From CAVQEG01 sp963711465 (GTDB lineage: Bacteria > Bacteroidota > Ignavibacteria > OLB7): a stretch of DNA of 64,000 bases. The position numbers were made by a program, and so were the translations under genes. The DNA lies in assembly GCA_963711465.1 (NCBI GenBank), contig CAVQEG010000001.1, forward strand, positions 1,860,001 to 1,924,000, in the 5' to 3' direction. A model generated the notes under the pieces. That model saw only the letters and a program-made list of their open reading frames with translations. It was not told where the DNA came from and made no database searches. Numbering within the stretch: position 1 is the stretch's first letter; every line of letters starts with the position of its first letter. This document shows, in pieces, positions 29,043-38,640 of this stretch.

Positions 29043-29864
29043 TTACGCTCGACCCGCGTGGCGCAGCTGCTGCCACGTCCACCCGGTATACGTCTCCACG
29101 TTCGAGGTCACCAGCGGAGCATCGGCCGGTCCGAATTGCACCACCATCACTCTTCGCGTCCGTATCGAACGGTTCGGACCGCCGCCATGGAGACATTTCG
29201 GGTGGAGGAAGATCACGTCGCCGCGACGGCAGTCGACCGCGACGACCGCTCCATCGGCAGGTGCTGTCGCACCTCGCCCGGCGCGCACCTCGTCGTCGGA
29301 GATCAGGTGGCTGCCGGCGACCACCTCCGGGCATCCATTCTCCTGATCGGTGTCGTCGAGCGCAATCAGCGCCCGTAGGAACCGTGATGTCTGCGGACAG
29401 ATGTAGCGGTTGGGAAAGTCGCGGTGCCACGACATTCGCGGCCCGAAGTGCGGCGGCTTGATGGTCACGTTGGAAAAATGGTAGACGGGGGAATCGGTGT
29501 TCAGCAACGCCGCCGCCAGCGACCAGAGCGAGCGGGCAGTGAGGATCGGCAGGAATTCGGGTGAGAACGATGGTGGATCGCCGATGATGAACGGGACGTC
29601 CTTGCGAAGTGGCAGCTGGCGAGGATCGAAGCGGCCGTCGGGCAGTTCGGCGACCGAGACGATGTTCTCGCAGAGCTCCGTCGACATCGTCGGGTATATG
29701 CGTTCGATGGCGTCAACCGCGCGTGCAGCGGCCCCAACCACCTGCGGGAGGATCAACCGTCTGCGCACGCAGTAGCCGTCGACATCGTAGGACGCCGTGC
29801 CGGGGACTTCTCGGGGCGGATGCGCCCGCTCGGGATCCCGCCTTCCGGACCTGCGGTTGGGCAT
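29043..29864 (-). CDS. Phytanoyl-CoA dioxygenase (PhyH) family Fe(II)/2OG oxygenase
   Basis: This encodes 273 residues. The Fe(II) facial triad is visible as SWHRDFPN (His and Asp, near residue 145) and CLHGGGPNRS (His, near residue 226), followed by the Arg that binds 2-oxoglutarate (RTRRVMVVQF). There is no signal peptide. The 5' end lies 18 bases from the topA stop on the same strand, so it may be the last gene of that run. It converges on the isoaspartyl methyltransferase gene. The substrate is unknown, since this family hydroxylates lipids, amino acids and natural products. Confidence 0.85.
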   Translation of the reverse strand: MPNRRSGRRDPERAHPPREVPGTASYDVDGYCVRRRLILPQVVGAAARAVDAIERIYPTMSTELCENIVSVAELPDGRFDPRQLPLRKDVPFIIGDPPSFSPEFLPILTARSLWSLAAALLNTDSPVYHFSNVTIKPPHFGPRMSWHRDFPNRYICPQTSRFLRALIALDDTDQENGCPEVVAGSHLISDDEVRAGRGATAPADGAVVAVDCRRGDVIFLHPKCLHGGGPNRSIRTRRVMVVQFGPADAPLVTSNVETYTGWTWQQLRHAGRA

Positions 29865-29882
29865 CGGCGTCGTGGGCGTTGA

Positions 29883-32459
29883 CTATCCGGACTTCTTCTT
29901 CGACGGAGCCCGCTTCTTCTTCGGTTCGGGGGGATTGGCCTTGCGTTCGGCGAGGATCTTCACTGCCTCATCGACGGTCAGATCCTCCACGTTGGCCGTC
30001 TTCGGGATCGGCGCGTTGATTCCCCCGTGCTTGATGTAGGGTCCGTAGCGTCCGGAGTAGGCCTCGATCGGCTCGTTGTCCTCGGGATGCTCGCCGACGA
30101 TGCGCACCAGTCCACGCTTCCCCTTCCCCAACTTCTTCAGCTCCAGCAGCTCCAGCGCCCGCGGCAGTTCGATGTCGAGCACGTCGTCGGTTGCCTTCAG
30201 CGATGCGAACGTGCCGTCATGGACGACGTAGGGACCGAATCGACCGATTCCCGCCTTCACATCCTTCCCCGTCTCCGGGTGCTGACCGAGGGCTCGCGGA
30301 AGCTCCACGAGGCGGATCGCCTGATCGATGGTGATGGTCTCCGGGGTGATTCCCTTCGGCAGCGTGGTTCTGGTCAGCTTCTTCCCCTCGGCTTCATCGC
30401 CCAGCTGCACGTAGGGACCGTACGGACCGACCTTGACGTAGATCGGCTCGCCCGTTTCCGGATGGGTGCCCAGCGCCTCTGCACCGCTGAGTTTCTGCTG
30501 CACGATTTTCTCGACCTCCTCGGGCGACAGATCGGCGGGTCCGACCGAATCCGGCAGGGAGACGCGCAGCACCTCGCCATCGGAGGGCACCTCGATGTAG
30601 GCGCCGAAACGGCCGACGCGCACGTTGCCCTGCAGATCGCCGAAGTCGAGCGTGCAGGCCGCGCGCGGGTCGATCTCCTCCTCTTTCGCCTTGACCAGAT
30701 CCTCCAGGCCCTGTTCGCCGCGGTAGAACCGTTCCAGGTAGGGCAGCCACGGCGCCTCGCCCTCGGCGATGTCGTCGAGCTTCTGTTCCATCTGCGCGGT
30801 AAAGCCGAGGTCGACCAGCTGCGGGAAGTAGTCCTCGAGCAGTCGGACGACGGCCATGGCGGTGTAGGTGGGAACCAACTGGTTGCCCTGCTTGCGGGCG
30901 TAGCCGCGCTCCTGAATCGTGCCGATGATCGTCGCGTATGTGCTCGGTCGACCGATGCCCTCGCGTTCGAGCGACTGCACCAGCGACGCCTCGGTGAAGC
31001 GGGCCGGCGGCTTCGTCTCGTGCGAGAGCGCCTGCAGTGCTTCCACGGCGAGCGAATCGCCCTGACGCATGTCGGGCAGGTACGTCTCGCGGTCCTCGAG
31101 CGTCGCCTCGGGATCGTCGGAACCCTCCACGTAGGCACGGAAGAACCCGGGGAACTCGGTGCGGCGGCCGCTCGCGCGGAATGTGCAGTCAGCGGCACTG
31201 ATCGTCGCCGTGACGAATCTCAGCCGTGCCTCGGCCATCTGCGTGGCCATGGTGCGCTTCCAGATCAGATCGTACAGCGCCGCCTCGGCACCCTCGAGAC
31301 CGAGCTCGGCGACCGGCTGCATTGCTGAACCGGCAGGACGGATCGCCTCGTGCGCCTCCTGTGCACCCTTCGACTTCGTGCGGAACCGACGCGGCTCGGC
31401 GCTCAGGAATTCATCCCCGTACTTCCGTGCGACCGCCGCACGAACGCCATCGATCGCCTGCTGCGAGAGGTTCACCGAGTCGGTACGCATGTAGGTGATG
31501 AATCCCCGTTCGTACAGCTTCTGCGCCATCTGCATCGTCTGGCGCGCGGAGAGACCGAGCTTGCGATTGGCCTCCTGCTGCAGCGTGGAGGTGATGAACG
31601 GTGCAGCCGGAGAACGGGTCTCCTTCTTCTCCTCGATGCCTGCGACGCTCCACGGGGTATCGACCAGCCGCGCGCGAAGTTCGTCGGCCTGGTCCTGCCC
31701 CATCAGCAGCACGTCGCGTCCGGGGATCAATCCGCCGGTATCGGGATCGAAGTCCCGGCCGGTGGCCAGGCGCCGTCCCTGGAAGCTGACGAGCGTTGCC
31801 TCGAAGGTGGCGGACTCATCGGCTCGGCGGAGGTTCGCCTTGAGATCCCAGTAGGTCGCGCGGTGGAAGCGTCGTCGCTCCCGCTCCCGCATCACCAGCA
31901 GACGGATGGCGACCGACTGCACGCGTCCGGCGGAGAGGCCGCGCGCGATCTTCTTCCACAACAGCGGCGAGAGCGTGTAGCCGTAGAGCCGGTCGAGTAT
32001 CCGACGCGTCTCCTGCGCACGGACGAGCTTATCGTCGATCTGTCGTGTGTGCTCCAGCGCCTGGTGAATCGCTTCGTCGGTGATCTCGTGGAACACCATC
32101 CGGCGCACCGGCACCTTCGGGTTGAGGATCTGCAGCAGATGCCAGCCGATGGACTCTCCCTCACGATCCTCGTCGGTCGCGATGATCAGTTCGTCGGCAT
32201 CCTTGAGCGCCTTCTTCAGCGCGTCGATCACCTTCTTCTTGGCAGGGGGAACCACGTACAGTGGTCGGAACTCGTCCTGAACGTCGACGCCGAGCCGTGC
32301 CCACTTCTCCTTCTTGAGGGCCGCCGGAATGTCGGCCGCCTTCGCCGGGAGATCGCGAACGCTGCCCATCGACGCCTCGACCTGATACCCGTCCGGTAGA
32401 AAGGTGCGAATGGTGCGAGCCTTCGTGGGGGACTCCACGATCACGAGTGTTTTCGCCAT
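29883..32459 (-). CDS. topA: DNA topoisomerase I
   Basis: This encodes 858 residues and relaxes negative supercoils as a type IA enzyme. The ATG at 32459 begins MAKTLVIVESPTKARTI, the TOPRIM domain. ATDEDREGESIGWHL carries the metal-binding acids, and FITYMRTDSVNLS the catalytic Tyr (Tyr323). Instead of Cys4 zinc fingers, the C-terminal ~270 residues hold four topoisomerase C-terminal repeats (VGRFGAYIE, VGPYGPYVQLG, IGRFGPYVVHDG, SGRYGPYIKHGG) and a Lys-rich tail (KKKRAPSKKKSG). This is the pattern of Bacteroidota and Actinobacteria. It lies between the GH57 gene (85 bases upstream) and PhyH. Confidence 0.98.
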   Translation of the reverse strand: MAKTLVIVESPTKARTIRTFLPDGYQVEASMGSVRDLPAKAADIPAALKKEKWARLGVDVQDEFRPLYVVPPAKKKVIDALKKALKDADELIIATDEDREGESIGWHLLQILNPKVPVRRMVFHEITDEAIHQALEHTRQIDDKLVRAQETRRILDRLYGYTLSPLLWKKIARGLSAGRVQSVAIRLLVMRERERRRFHRATYWDLKANLRRADESATFEATLVSFQGRRLATGRDFDPDTGGLIPGRDVLLMGQDQADELRARLVDTPWSVAGIEEKKETRSPAAPFITSTLQQEANRKLGLSARQTMQMAQKLYERGFITYMRTDSVNLSQQAIDGVRAAVARKYGDEFLSAEPRRFRTKSKGAQEAHEAIRPAGSAMQPVAELGLEGAEAALYDLIWKRTMATQMAEARLRFVTATISAADCTFRASGRRTEFPGFFRAYVEGSDDPEATLEDRETYLPDMRQGDSLAVEALQALSHETKPPARFTEASLVQSLEREGIGRPSTYATIIGTIQERGYARKQGNQLVPTYTAMAVVRLLEDYFPQLVDLGFTAQMEQKLDDIAEGEAPWLPYLERFYRGEQGLEDLVKAKEEEIDPRAACTLDFGDLQGNVRVGRFGAYIEVPSDGEVLRVSLPDSVGPADLSPEEVEKIVQQKLSGAEALGTHPETGEPIYVKVGPYGPYVQLGDEAEGKKLTRTTLPKGITPETITIDQAIRLVELPRALGQHPETGKDVKAGIGRFGPYVVHDGTFASLKATDDVLDIELPRALELLELKKLGKGKRGLVRIVGEHPEDNEPIEAYSGRYGPYIKHGGINAPIPKTANVEDLTVDEAVKILAERKANPPEPKKKRAPSKKKSG

Positions 32460-32544
32460 CTGATCGAAGGTGTGTGTGTTGATGTCTGTCGGTCCGAACG
32501 GTGCAGGCAGCGGCCGTTCGGCCAGGGACCAGGGGAACCGGACG

Positions 32545-34302
32545 TCAAGATAGGCGCTCCTCCTCGGGGGTCCAACCGGAGGCGACCTGAGCACCGAGGC
32601 GACTCTTGCTGTCACGCCAGGCATCCAGGCGCAGATCGGGAAACAACCGGTTCATCGCCTCCAGTGCCTCGAGTTCCTGCATCTGCTCCGCGTCGAGCTC
32701 GCCGCCGGAGCGGAGATGTTCGACGAATGCGACGAGGTGCCAGAACTGGTTGCGGTGTTCGCCGAAACGCTGCACGGCGTAGTCCACCGCAGAATCTGTC
32801 GTGATCAGGAACTGCCAGTCGCTGGCCTCGAGCAGCAGCTTCTCCCGGGCCATCTGGCGGAGCACGCGCTGTTCGAGCCGATCGGCGGTATCGGCGCTGA
32901 ACAGCAGCTGGAAGAACCGCTGTTCGGCGCGATGGATTTCCGGCCATGTCCACCAGGTGCGGTCGTTGAGCCACACGCGATGGTCGCCGCCGTCGCCCCA
33001 CGATCCCTCCGGGATCTGGATGATCGCGCCCGGTCCGGACGCGTCGAGATCATCCGGAGCGGTGACGGCATCGACGCTGTCGCTGACGGCCATGCGCCGG
33101 AGCAGCGCAGCGATGAAGGCAGGTCCTTCGAACCACCAGTGTCCGAACAGTTCGGTATCGAACGGTGCCGCGAGGGTGCCGTGTCGTCCGGTTGCCGCCT
33201 CGAATTCGCGCAGCTCACGTTCGACCAGCGAACAGAAATGATCGGCATGGGCATCGATGCGTCCGGCGACGGCGTCGGGATCATAGAGTTCCTTGTCGCC
33301 CATATCGACATCCGGGCCGGTGACGCGCCAGTACCGCAGTCCGCTGTTGTGATGCTTCTTGTGGAAGTCGAGGTAGGTCGCATCACCCGGATAGCCGTAG
33401 TGGCCGCTCCAGACGCGCATGGTGGTTTCGGTATCGCGCGTGAAGATCGACGCCATACCGGCATCGGGATCGCCGGTGGAGCAGACCCGGTAGAGTTCGT
33501 GGACGGATCGACTGTCTTGAAGCGGCAGGGATCTGGCGCCGAGGGTCCGGACGGATTCGAACCGATCGGCATAGACGCCGAGCGGGCGACCGCCGCGGGT
33601 AAGGTGGCTGTCGACGACGGTGTACTCGAGGCCATGTTCGGCCAGGAGCTGTTCGACACCCTTTCTGACACCGATCGGAGCGACGGAACCGTCGACTGGC
33701 GGAGACCAGAGGTAGCAGGGGCGGTAGGCGCATTCGGGTATCCAGGCGCCACGCGGGGCATCGCCGAAGTGACGGCGGTGCGCCGACACGGCGATCGAGA
33801 GCTGACCGTCGATGCTCTCGTCGAATCCGAGCAGCGGGAAGTAGCCGTGCGTTGCGCCGGCGGTCTGTGCGACGATTGCGCCGGCGTCGACGAGCGAGCG
33901 GTAGGCGCCGACGATGTCACAACGGTAGCGGCCGTTGAATTCGTCCCGCCGTGCCTGGTACCACTGGCGCCAGAACTGCGCGACGGCCGCGTAGTGGCGC
34001 TCGTGCGGACGGGCCGAGAAGTATTCGACGTCCTCACCGGCGGCAATGATCTTCTCGTCGAGGTAGTCGTTGAAGATCTGGGGGAATTCGTCGTCAGCCA
34101 GCTGTTCGAGCACGACGGGCGTGAACGACATGGTCACCGCGGGCACGATGCCATCATCGAGCAATGCGTTGAACTCGTTGAGCAGCGGCAGGTAGCATTC
34201 GGCGGCCGCCTCACAGAGCCAGTCGGAGCCGAAGGGCCATTTGCCGTGGCGGATGACGTACGGCAGGTGGGTATGGAGAATCAGGACGAACGAGCCTGGC
34301 AT
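32545..34302 (-). CDS. GH57-family alpha-glucan enzyme, branching-enzyme type
   Basis: This encodes 585 residues from an ATG at 34302 (the frame runs further upstream but overlaps the DUF3467 gene). The N-terminal LILHTHLPYVIRHG is the GH57 opening strand with HxH. GAWIPECAYRP carries the nucleophile Glu190, and APFDTELFGHWWFEGP the acid Asp382. The helical C-terminal part fits DUF1957-type 1,4-alpha-glucan branching enzymes, which make alpha-1,6 branches in glycogen. There is no signal peptide. It follows the DUF3467 gene by 7 bases, so they share a message. Other glycogen genes are not in view, and an amylopullulanase-like role cannot be excluded. Confidence 0.88.
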   Translation of the reverse strand: MPGSFVLILHTHLPYVIRHGKWPFGSDWLCEAAAECYLPLLNEFNALLDDGIVPAVTMSFTPVVLEQLADDEFPQIFNDYLDEKIIAAGEDVEYFSARPHERHYAAVAQFWRQWYQARRDEFNGRYRCDIVGAYRSLVDAGAIVAQTAGATHGYFPLLGFDESIDGQLSIAVSAHRRHFGDAPRGAWIPECAYRPCYLWSPPVDGSVAPIGVRKGVEQLLAEHGLEYTVVDSHLTRGGRPLGVYADRFESVRTLGARSLPLQDSRSVHELYRVCSTGDPDAGMASIFTRDTETTMRVWSGHYGYPGDATYLDFHKKHHNSGLRYWRVTGPDVDMGDKELYDPDAVAGRIDAHADHFCSLVERELREFEAATGRHGTLAAPFDTELFGHWWFEGPAFIAALLRRMAVSDSVDAVTAPDDLDASGPGAIIQIPEGSWGDGGDHRVWLNDRTWWTWPEIHRAEQRFFQLLFSADTADRLEQRVLRQMAREKLLLEASDWQFLITTDSAVDYAVQRFGEHRNQFWHLVAFVEHLRSGGELDAEQMQELEALEAMNRLFPDLRLDAWRDSKSRLGAQVASGWTPEEERLS

Positions 34303-34309
34303 GGCACCA

Positions 34310-34681
34310 CTAGTGGATCTTCTCTCCGGTGTCGGGCATCTGGAAGCCGAAGGTCGGCTCACCGCCACTCATCTGAATTTCGCCGTACTGCCGCTCGTAC
34401 TTCTCGATGTTGTCCTCCAGCGCACCGAGGAAGAGCCGGGCGTGCTGCGGGGTCATGATGATACGCGAGTGGACGCGGGCACGCGGAACGCCGGGGAGGA
34501 TTCGCGTGAAGTCGATCACGAACTCGGCGGGCGAATGACTGATGATCGCGAGGTTCGAATAGATTCCTTCGGCCTCCTTCTCACCGAGCTCGACGTTGAT
34601 CTGCTGTCCCTGTTGATTGGGATCTTCGTTAACCATGTCTTGCGTCTCCGACTTGATGGCTGGAGTAGTTGTATTCGTCAT
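34310..34681 (-). CDS. DUF3467 protein
   Basis: This encodes 123 residues from an ATG at 34681. An ATG at 34636 is an alternative with GGAG nine bases upstream and gives 108 residues, nearer the family length. The core (QQINVELGEKEAEGIYSNLA, SPAEFVIDFTRILPG, RVHSRIIMTPQHARLFLGAL) is DUF3467, a small soluble protein common in Bacteroidota and some other phyla, with no known function. The start region is Thr/Asn/Gln-rich. It is 7 bases ahead of the GH57 gene. Confidence 0.88.
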   Translation of the reverse strand: MTNTTTPAIKSETQDMVNEDPNQQGQQINVELGEKEAEGIYSNLAIISHSPAEFVIDFTRILPGVPRARVHSRIIMTPQHARLFLGALEDNIEKYERQYGEIQMSGGEPTFGFQMPDTGEKIH

Positions 34682-34774
34682 GACGCCGCGAGACGTGCCG
34701 CGGCCCGCGCGATCCACCGCGCGTGCGGGAACCGGCGGGCCGAACGAGCTCCGATGCGGTCGACTCGGGTGGAC

Positions 34775-36271
34775 TCAGCCACCGAGGGCGGTCGCCTTCT
34801 GATCGGCGACGGCCGCCTTGGACGTGTCGCCGACCTTATCGTAGAGCATACTCAAACCGCGCCAGTACGATGCGTCCTCGGCGTGGGCGCTCTGGAGTCC
34901 CTCGAGCTGCGTGATCGTCTGCTTCAGCTTCTGCGTGTTGCCGAGCACGTCGTAGAGGTTGCCGAGCTCCATCAGCACCTTGATGTCGTCCGGATGCGCA
35001 GCGTGGACCTGATCGAAGTACTCGGCCGACTTCCGCAGAGGGTCGAGATAGACGGTGCGCTGGGCCTCGCTGGGACGGGAACCGACCGCGCTGCGCAGCG
35101 AATCCTGCAGGTGCGCTCCCCAGTTCTTGTAGACCGCACCGAGGTTGAACAGCGCCACATCGCGCGACTCGTCGTCGGACGGCAGGCCGAGGTCGAGGAC
35201 CCTCGAGAACTGCTCGGCGGCGCGCCGGTACTGATTCATGTTGAACAGCAGGTTGCCGTACTGGATGTACAGCTGTGGCTGTTTGGGATTCGCGGCGATC
35301 TGTTTCTCGAGCAAATTCGAGGCCTCCTCCGTCCGGTTCGTGGCGATGTAGATGTTGGAGATCACCTGACCGACATCGCTGGTGGGATCGAACTGCTGCA
35401 CCTTCTGCAGGTACTCGAGGGCCTGATCGTAGGACGCGCGGTCGTTGCTGCTGCGGCCGCGCTCGAAGGCACCGAGTCCGAGCGTGACGTACGGAGCGCT
35501 GCGCAGCGTCAGCGGAACCTCGCGGATGTCGGCGGGCGTGCTGTCGTTCGCGGCGAAATACTGCCATCCCTCGGTCTGAAGCGCACCGTTGTCATTCGGT
35601 GCGAAGTAGACGTAGAGATTCTGCGGTTGATAGTAGAAGAACCCACCGGTGGTATCGGACATCTCACGGGAGGTGGGAGCGCCGAGCGACCGCTCGACTG
35701 CCGGCGGCGCTGCACCGAGGGTCAGACCGGCCTTGACGCCACGCTGGACGATGGGATCGATCGCCTCGATATACGCCTTGTATGCCTGCTTCGCGTCGGC
35801 ATCGCGCTGCATTGCCGCGAGCGTCGTCGCGCGGAAGTACGTGTTCTCCGGATATCCCGGCCGGAGCATCTCTGCGGTATCGAGCTGGGCGATGGCGAGA
35901 TCGTAGTTCTTGGCGTTGTAGGCTCTGTAGGCGGCGTTGTACTTGGCGTTCCAACCGGAGTAGATCATGATCGCAGCGTTCTCGTGATCGGCAGGTGAGA
36001 TCGCCGGCTGCGTGGCGGACATCGCATGGCGGAGCGCCTCGGCCATCGGAACGTAGTTCTTCTGGTCGTAGTAGATGCGACCGAGCAGGTTCCACGCCTC
36101 GCCGTTCTGAGGTCGCGCGGCGACCTCCTTCTGCAGTGCGTCCGTCGCCTTGGCGTAGTCCCTGCTCTGCAGGGCGACCTTGGCGGTGGTCATTTCCGTC
36201 GACGCGCATTCGAAGGCGGTGAGCGACAGAAACATGGAGGCCGCAAGGAGGATGAACAGGTAACGTTGCAT
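34775..36271 (-). CDS. Secreted TPR protein
   Basis: This encodes 498 residues from an ATG at 36271, which puts a signal sequence (hydrophobic residues 3-20) at the N-terminus. A Cys at AFECAST resembles but does not match a lipobox. TPR-like helical repeats cover residues ~25-180 and 300-498 (KATDALQKEVAARPQNGEAWNLLG, ALEYLQKVQQFDPTSDVG, LFNLGAVYKNWG). A central insert near residues 190-270 is not repeat-like and reads GGFFYYQPQNLYVYFAPND. From memory a similar protein occurs across Chlorobi and Ignavibacteria. Role unknown, likely an envelope scaffold. It heads the minus-strand run to DUF3467, GH57, topA and PhyH (93-base gap to DUF3467), with a TAGGTTTG element 60 bases upstream. Confidence 0.85.
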   Translation of the reverse strand: MQRYLFILLAASMFLSLTAFECASTEMTTAKVALQSRDYAKATDALQKEVAARPQNGEAWNLLGRIYYDQKNYVPMAEALRHAMSATQPAISPADHENAAIMIYSGWNAKYNAAYRAYNAKNYDLAIAQLDTAEMLRPGYPENTYFRATTLAAMQRDADAKQAYKAYIEAIDPIVQRGVKAGLTLGAAPPAVERSLGAPTSREMSDTTGGFFYYQPQNLYVYFAPNDNGALQTEGWQYFAANDSTPADIREVPLTLRSAPYVTLGLGAFERGRSSNDRASYDQALEYLQKVQQFDPTSDVGQVISNIYIATNRTEEASNLLEKQIAANPKQPQLYIQYGNLLFNMNQYRRAAEQFSRVLDLGLPSDDESRDVALFNLGAVYKNWGAHLQDSLRSAVGSRPSEAQRTVYLDPLRKSAEYFDQVHAAHPDDIKVLMELGNLYDVLGNTQKLKQTITQLEGLQSAHAEDASYWRGLSMLYDKVGDTSKAAVADQKATALGG

Positions 36272-36513
36272 AGGTATGGGCAGGCCGCTTACGACGGCAC
36301 TGAGGAAACAGACAAACGTGTACAGAGGATCAAACCTAGCTAAAAGGGGCTGGCCCGACAAGACGGGGCCTTCGTGCTCTGGCGGTGGTTTCGTACCTTT
36401 AATGCTCTGCCGGATTCACCGGGCGCCACAATGGCGCCGATCCACCCCGATTCGGAACGCGCCCTCATGCGGCGGCTCACCGTTCCACCTCACGTACGAC
36501 CGAACGAATTCCC

Positions 36514-37386
36514 ATGTCCTTCTCCAATGAACCGCAGCGGCCGGAGGAGCTGGCGACGATCGCCACGCAGATCCGGCGCGACATCATCGGCTCGCTGGTC
36601 GAGGCCGGCTCGGGCCATTCGGGCGGACCGCTCGGCTCGGCCGACATCTTCGCCGTCCTCTACTTCGGCGGCGTGATGCGGTACGATCCGAAGAATCCGT
36701 CGATGCCGGGACGCGACCGCTTCGTCCTCTCGGCGGGCCACATGTGCCCGGTCCTGTACGCCACGCTCGCCAACGCCGGATTCTTCCCCCGCTCGGAGCT
36801 GGCGACGCTGCGCAAGTTCGGCAGTCGACTGCAGGGACACCCCGGACGTGACATGCACCTGCCGGGCATCGAGACCAGTACCGGCTCCCTCGGTCAGGGA
36901 CTCTCGATCGCCGTGGGAATGGCGATCGCCGATAAGCTACTGGACCACACCGACGCGCGGGTCTACGCGCTGACGGGTGATGGCGAACTCGAGGAAGGAT
37001 CGATCTGGGAGGCGGTGATGAGTGCAGCGCACTATGGCCTGGACAACTTCTGCATGATCGTCGACAACAACGACTGTCAGATCGACGGCCGTGTGCCCGA
37101 TGTGATGAACGTCTACCCGCTTCGCGAGAAATTCGAGGCGTTCAACTTCCACGTCGTGGACGTCGACGGCCACTCGCATGCGGCCCTGCTCGAAGCGTTC
37201 GACGAAGCGCGGCGAACCAAGGGCCGGCCGACCTGCATCATTGCGCGGACCTACATGGGAGCCGGCGTCTCATTCATGCAGGACCAGTTCAGCTGGCACG
37301 GCAAGCCGCCGTCGAAGGACCAGGCGGAAATCGCCCTGGGCGAACTTGCCGAACCGGTCACGATCGCGCCGCGCAATCAGCATTGA
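36514..37386 (+). CDS. Transketolase, N-terminal subunit (split form)
   Basis: This encodes 290 residues carrying the thiamine-diphosphate-binding half of transketolase: GSGHSGGPLGSADIFAVLYF, LSAGHMCPVLYA, HPGRDMHLPGIETSTGSLGQ and the Mg-ThDP motif GDGELEEGSIWEA ending IVDNND. It provides the pyrophosphate half of the active site and pairs with the next gene to move two-carbon units in the pentose phosphate pathway. The downstream subunit starts 32 bases after this stop. The pair would form an alpha2-beta2 enzyme, as in archaea and many Bacteroidota-side bacteria. Confidence 0.96.
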   Translation: MSFSNEPQRPEELATIATQIRRDIIGSLVEAGSGHSGGPLGSADIFAVLYFGGVMRYDPKNPSMPGRDRFVLSAGHMCPVLYATLANAGFFPRSELATLRKFGSRLQGHPGRDMHLPGIETSTGSLGQGLSIAVGMAIADKLLDHTDARVYALTGDGELEEGSIWEAVMSAAHYGLDNFCMIVDNNDCQIDGRVPDVMNVYPLREKFEAFNFHVVDVDGHSHAALLEAFDEARRTKGRPTCIIARTYMGAGVSFMQDQFSWHGKPPSKDQAEIALGELAEPVTIAPRNQH

Positions 37387-37418
37387 ACATTCCCTCACCC
37401 ACGCATTTCCGTGATACC

Positions 37419-38510
37419 ATGAAGTACGAACAGTACGACTCCAAGGCGACCCGGTATGGGTTCGGCGAGGGTCTGGTGGAGCTTGGTGAGCGACACGACA
37501 ACGTCGTCGCGCTCGGCGGGGACATCACCGGATCGGTGATGACCAGCTACTTCCAGGAGCGTTTTCCGGACCGATTCTTTTCCATCGGCATTGCCGAGCA
37601 GAATGCCACGACGATCGCCGCGGGGCTCGCGCTCTCGGGCAAGATTCCCTTCTTCGCCAGCTACGGTGCCTTCTGCGCACTGCGCAACGCCGACCAGCTG
37701 CGGATATCGGTCTGCTATAACGAGGCGAACGTGAAGATCGGCGGTGGGCACTCGGGGATCTCCGTTGGTCCCGACGGTGCGACGCACCAGGTGCTCGAGG
37801 ACATCGCCTACCTTCGGGCGCTGCCGAAGATGACGCTCGTCGTGCCGTGCGACTATCTGGAAGCGAAGAAGGCGACGATTGCCATCGGAGAGATGGACGG
37901 TCCCGCCTACATCCGCTTCGGCCGCGAGAAGACGCCGGTGTTCACGCGCGAAGAAACGCCGTTCCAGCTCGGACGTGCGGAGGTATTTCGCGAGGGATCC
38001 GATGTCGCCATCGTCGCCTGCGGGCCGATGGTGTGGGAAGCGCTCGTCGCCGCCGAGGAGCTGTCGAAGGAAGGTGTCGAGGCACGGGTGATCAATCTGC
38101 ATACGATCAAGCCGATCGATACCGAGACGATCGTGCGGGCGGCCCGGGACTGCGGAGCGATCGTGACAGCCGAGGAGGCGCAGATCAATGGATCGATGGG
38201 ATCTGCCGTCGCACAGGTGGTCGCCAAGAACCACCCGGTGCCGATCGAGTTCGTCGGCGTGACCGACACCTTCGGCGGTTCGGGATCTCCGGCGGAGCTG
38301 ATGGAGGCCTTCGGCCTGACGCACTCGTACATTGCCGACTCGGTACGGAAGGTGCTCAAGCGCCGCGCCGGCGAGTGGAATCACTTGCAGAAGGTGACCG
38401 ATGTCGGCTTCGATGGCCACCATCCGCACAATTACCCGAAGCCGGGCGAGATCTTCCCCATCGACGAGCTGGAGGCGAAGGATCGCGCTTCATCGCACAC
38501 GGTGGTCTGA
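37419..38510 (+). CDS. Transketolase, C-terminal subunit (split form)
   Basis: This encodes 363 residues with the pyrimidine-binding and C-terminal domains: GGDITGSVMTSYFQERFPDRFFSIGIAEQNA (catalytic Glu in AEQN), FASYGAFCALRNADQLRIS, and the GAIVTAEEAQINGSMGSAVA C-terminal motif. The ATG at 37419 is preferred over the in-frame TTG at 37383 that overlaps the upstream stop. It is ~50 residues longer than typical split subunits, with a His/Pro-rich tail (DGHHPHNYPKPGE). It works with the upstream subunit. Confidence 0.96.
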   Translation: MKYEQYDSKATRYGFGEGLVELGERHDNVVALGGDITGSVMTSYFQERFPDRFFSIGIAEQNATTIAAGLALSGKIPFFASYGAFCALRNADQLRISVCYNEANVKIGGGHSGISVGPDGATHQVLEDIAYLRALPKMTLVVPCDYLEAKKATIAIGEMDGPAYIRFGREKTPVFTREETPFQLGRAEVFREGSDVAIVACGPMVWEALVAAEELSKEGVEARVINLHTIKPIDTETIVRAARDCGAIVTAEEAQINGSMGSAVAQVVAKNHPVPIEFVGVTDTFGGSGSPAELMEAFGLTHSYIADSVRKVLKRRAGEWNHLQKVTDVGFDGHHPHNYPKPGEIFPIDELEAKDRASSHTVV

Positions 38511-38548
38511 GAGACGAGCCGGGAAGAATTCGAAGGATGAATCACGAC

Positions 38549-38582
38549 GCGCCCGAGACCCCTCCGTGGAGGTTTCGGGCGC
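38549..38582 (+). terminator. Imperfect hairpin after the transketolase genes
   Basis: GCGCCCGA near 38549 pairs with TCGGGCGC near 38582, with the inner CCTCC/GGAGG paired around a tiny loop and one or two bulges. It sits between the transketolase stop (38510) and moaC (38641). Confidence 0.55.
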
Positions 38583-38640
38583 AGTCACATTCGATCCTCA
38601 CTGTCACCGGCAATCCCGCTCACGCAATTCGTCTGAATTC

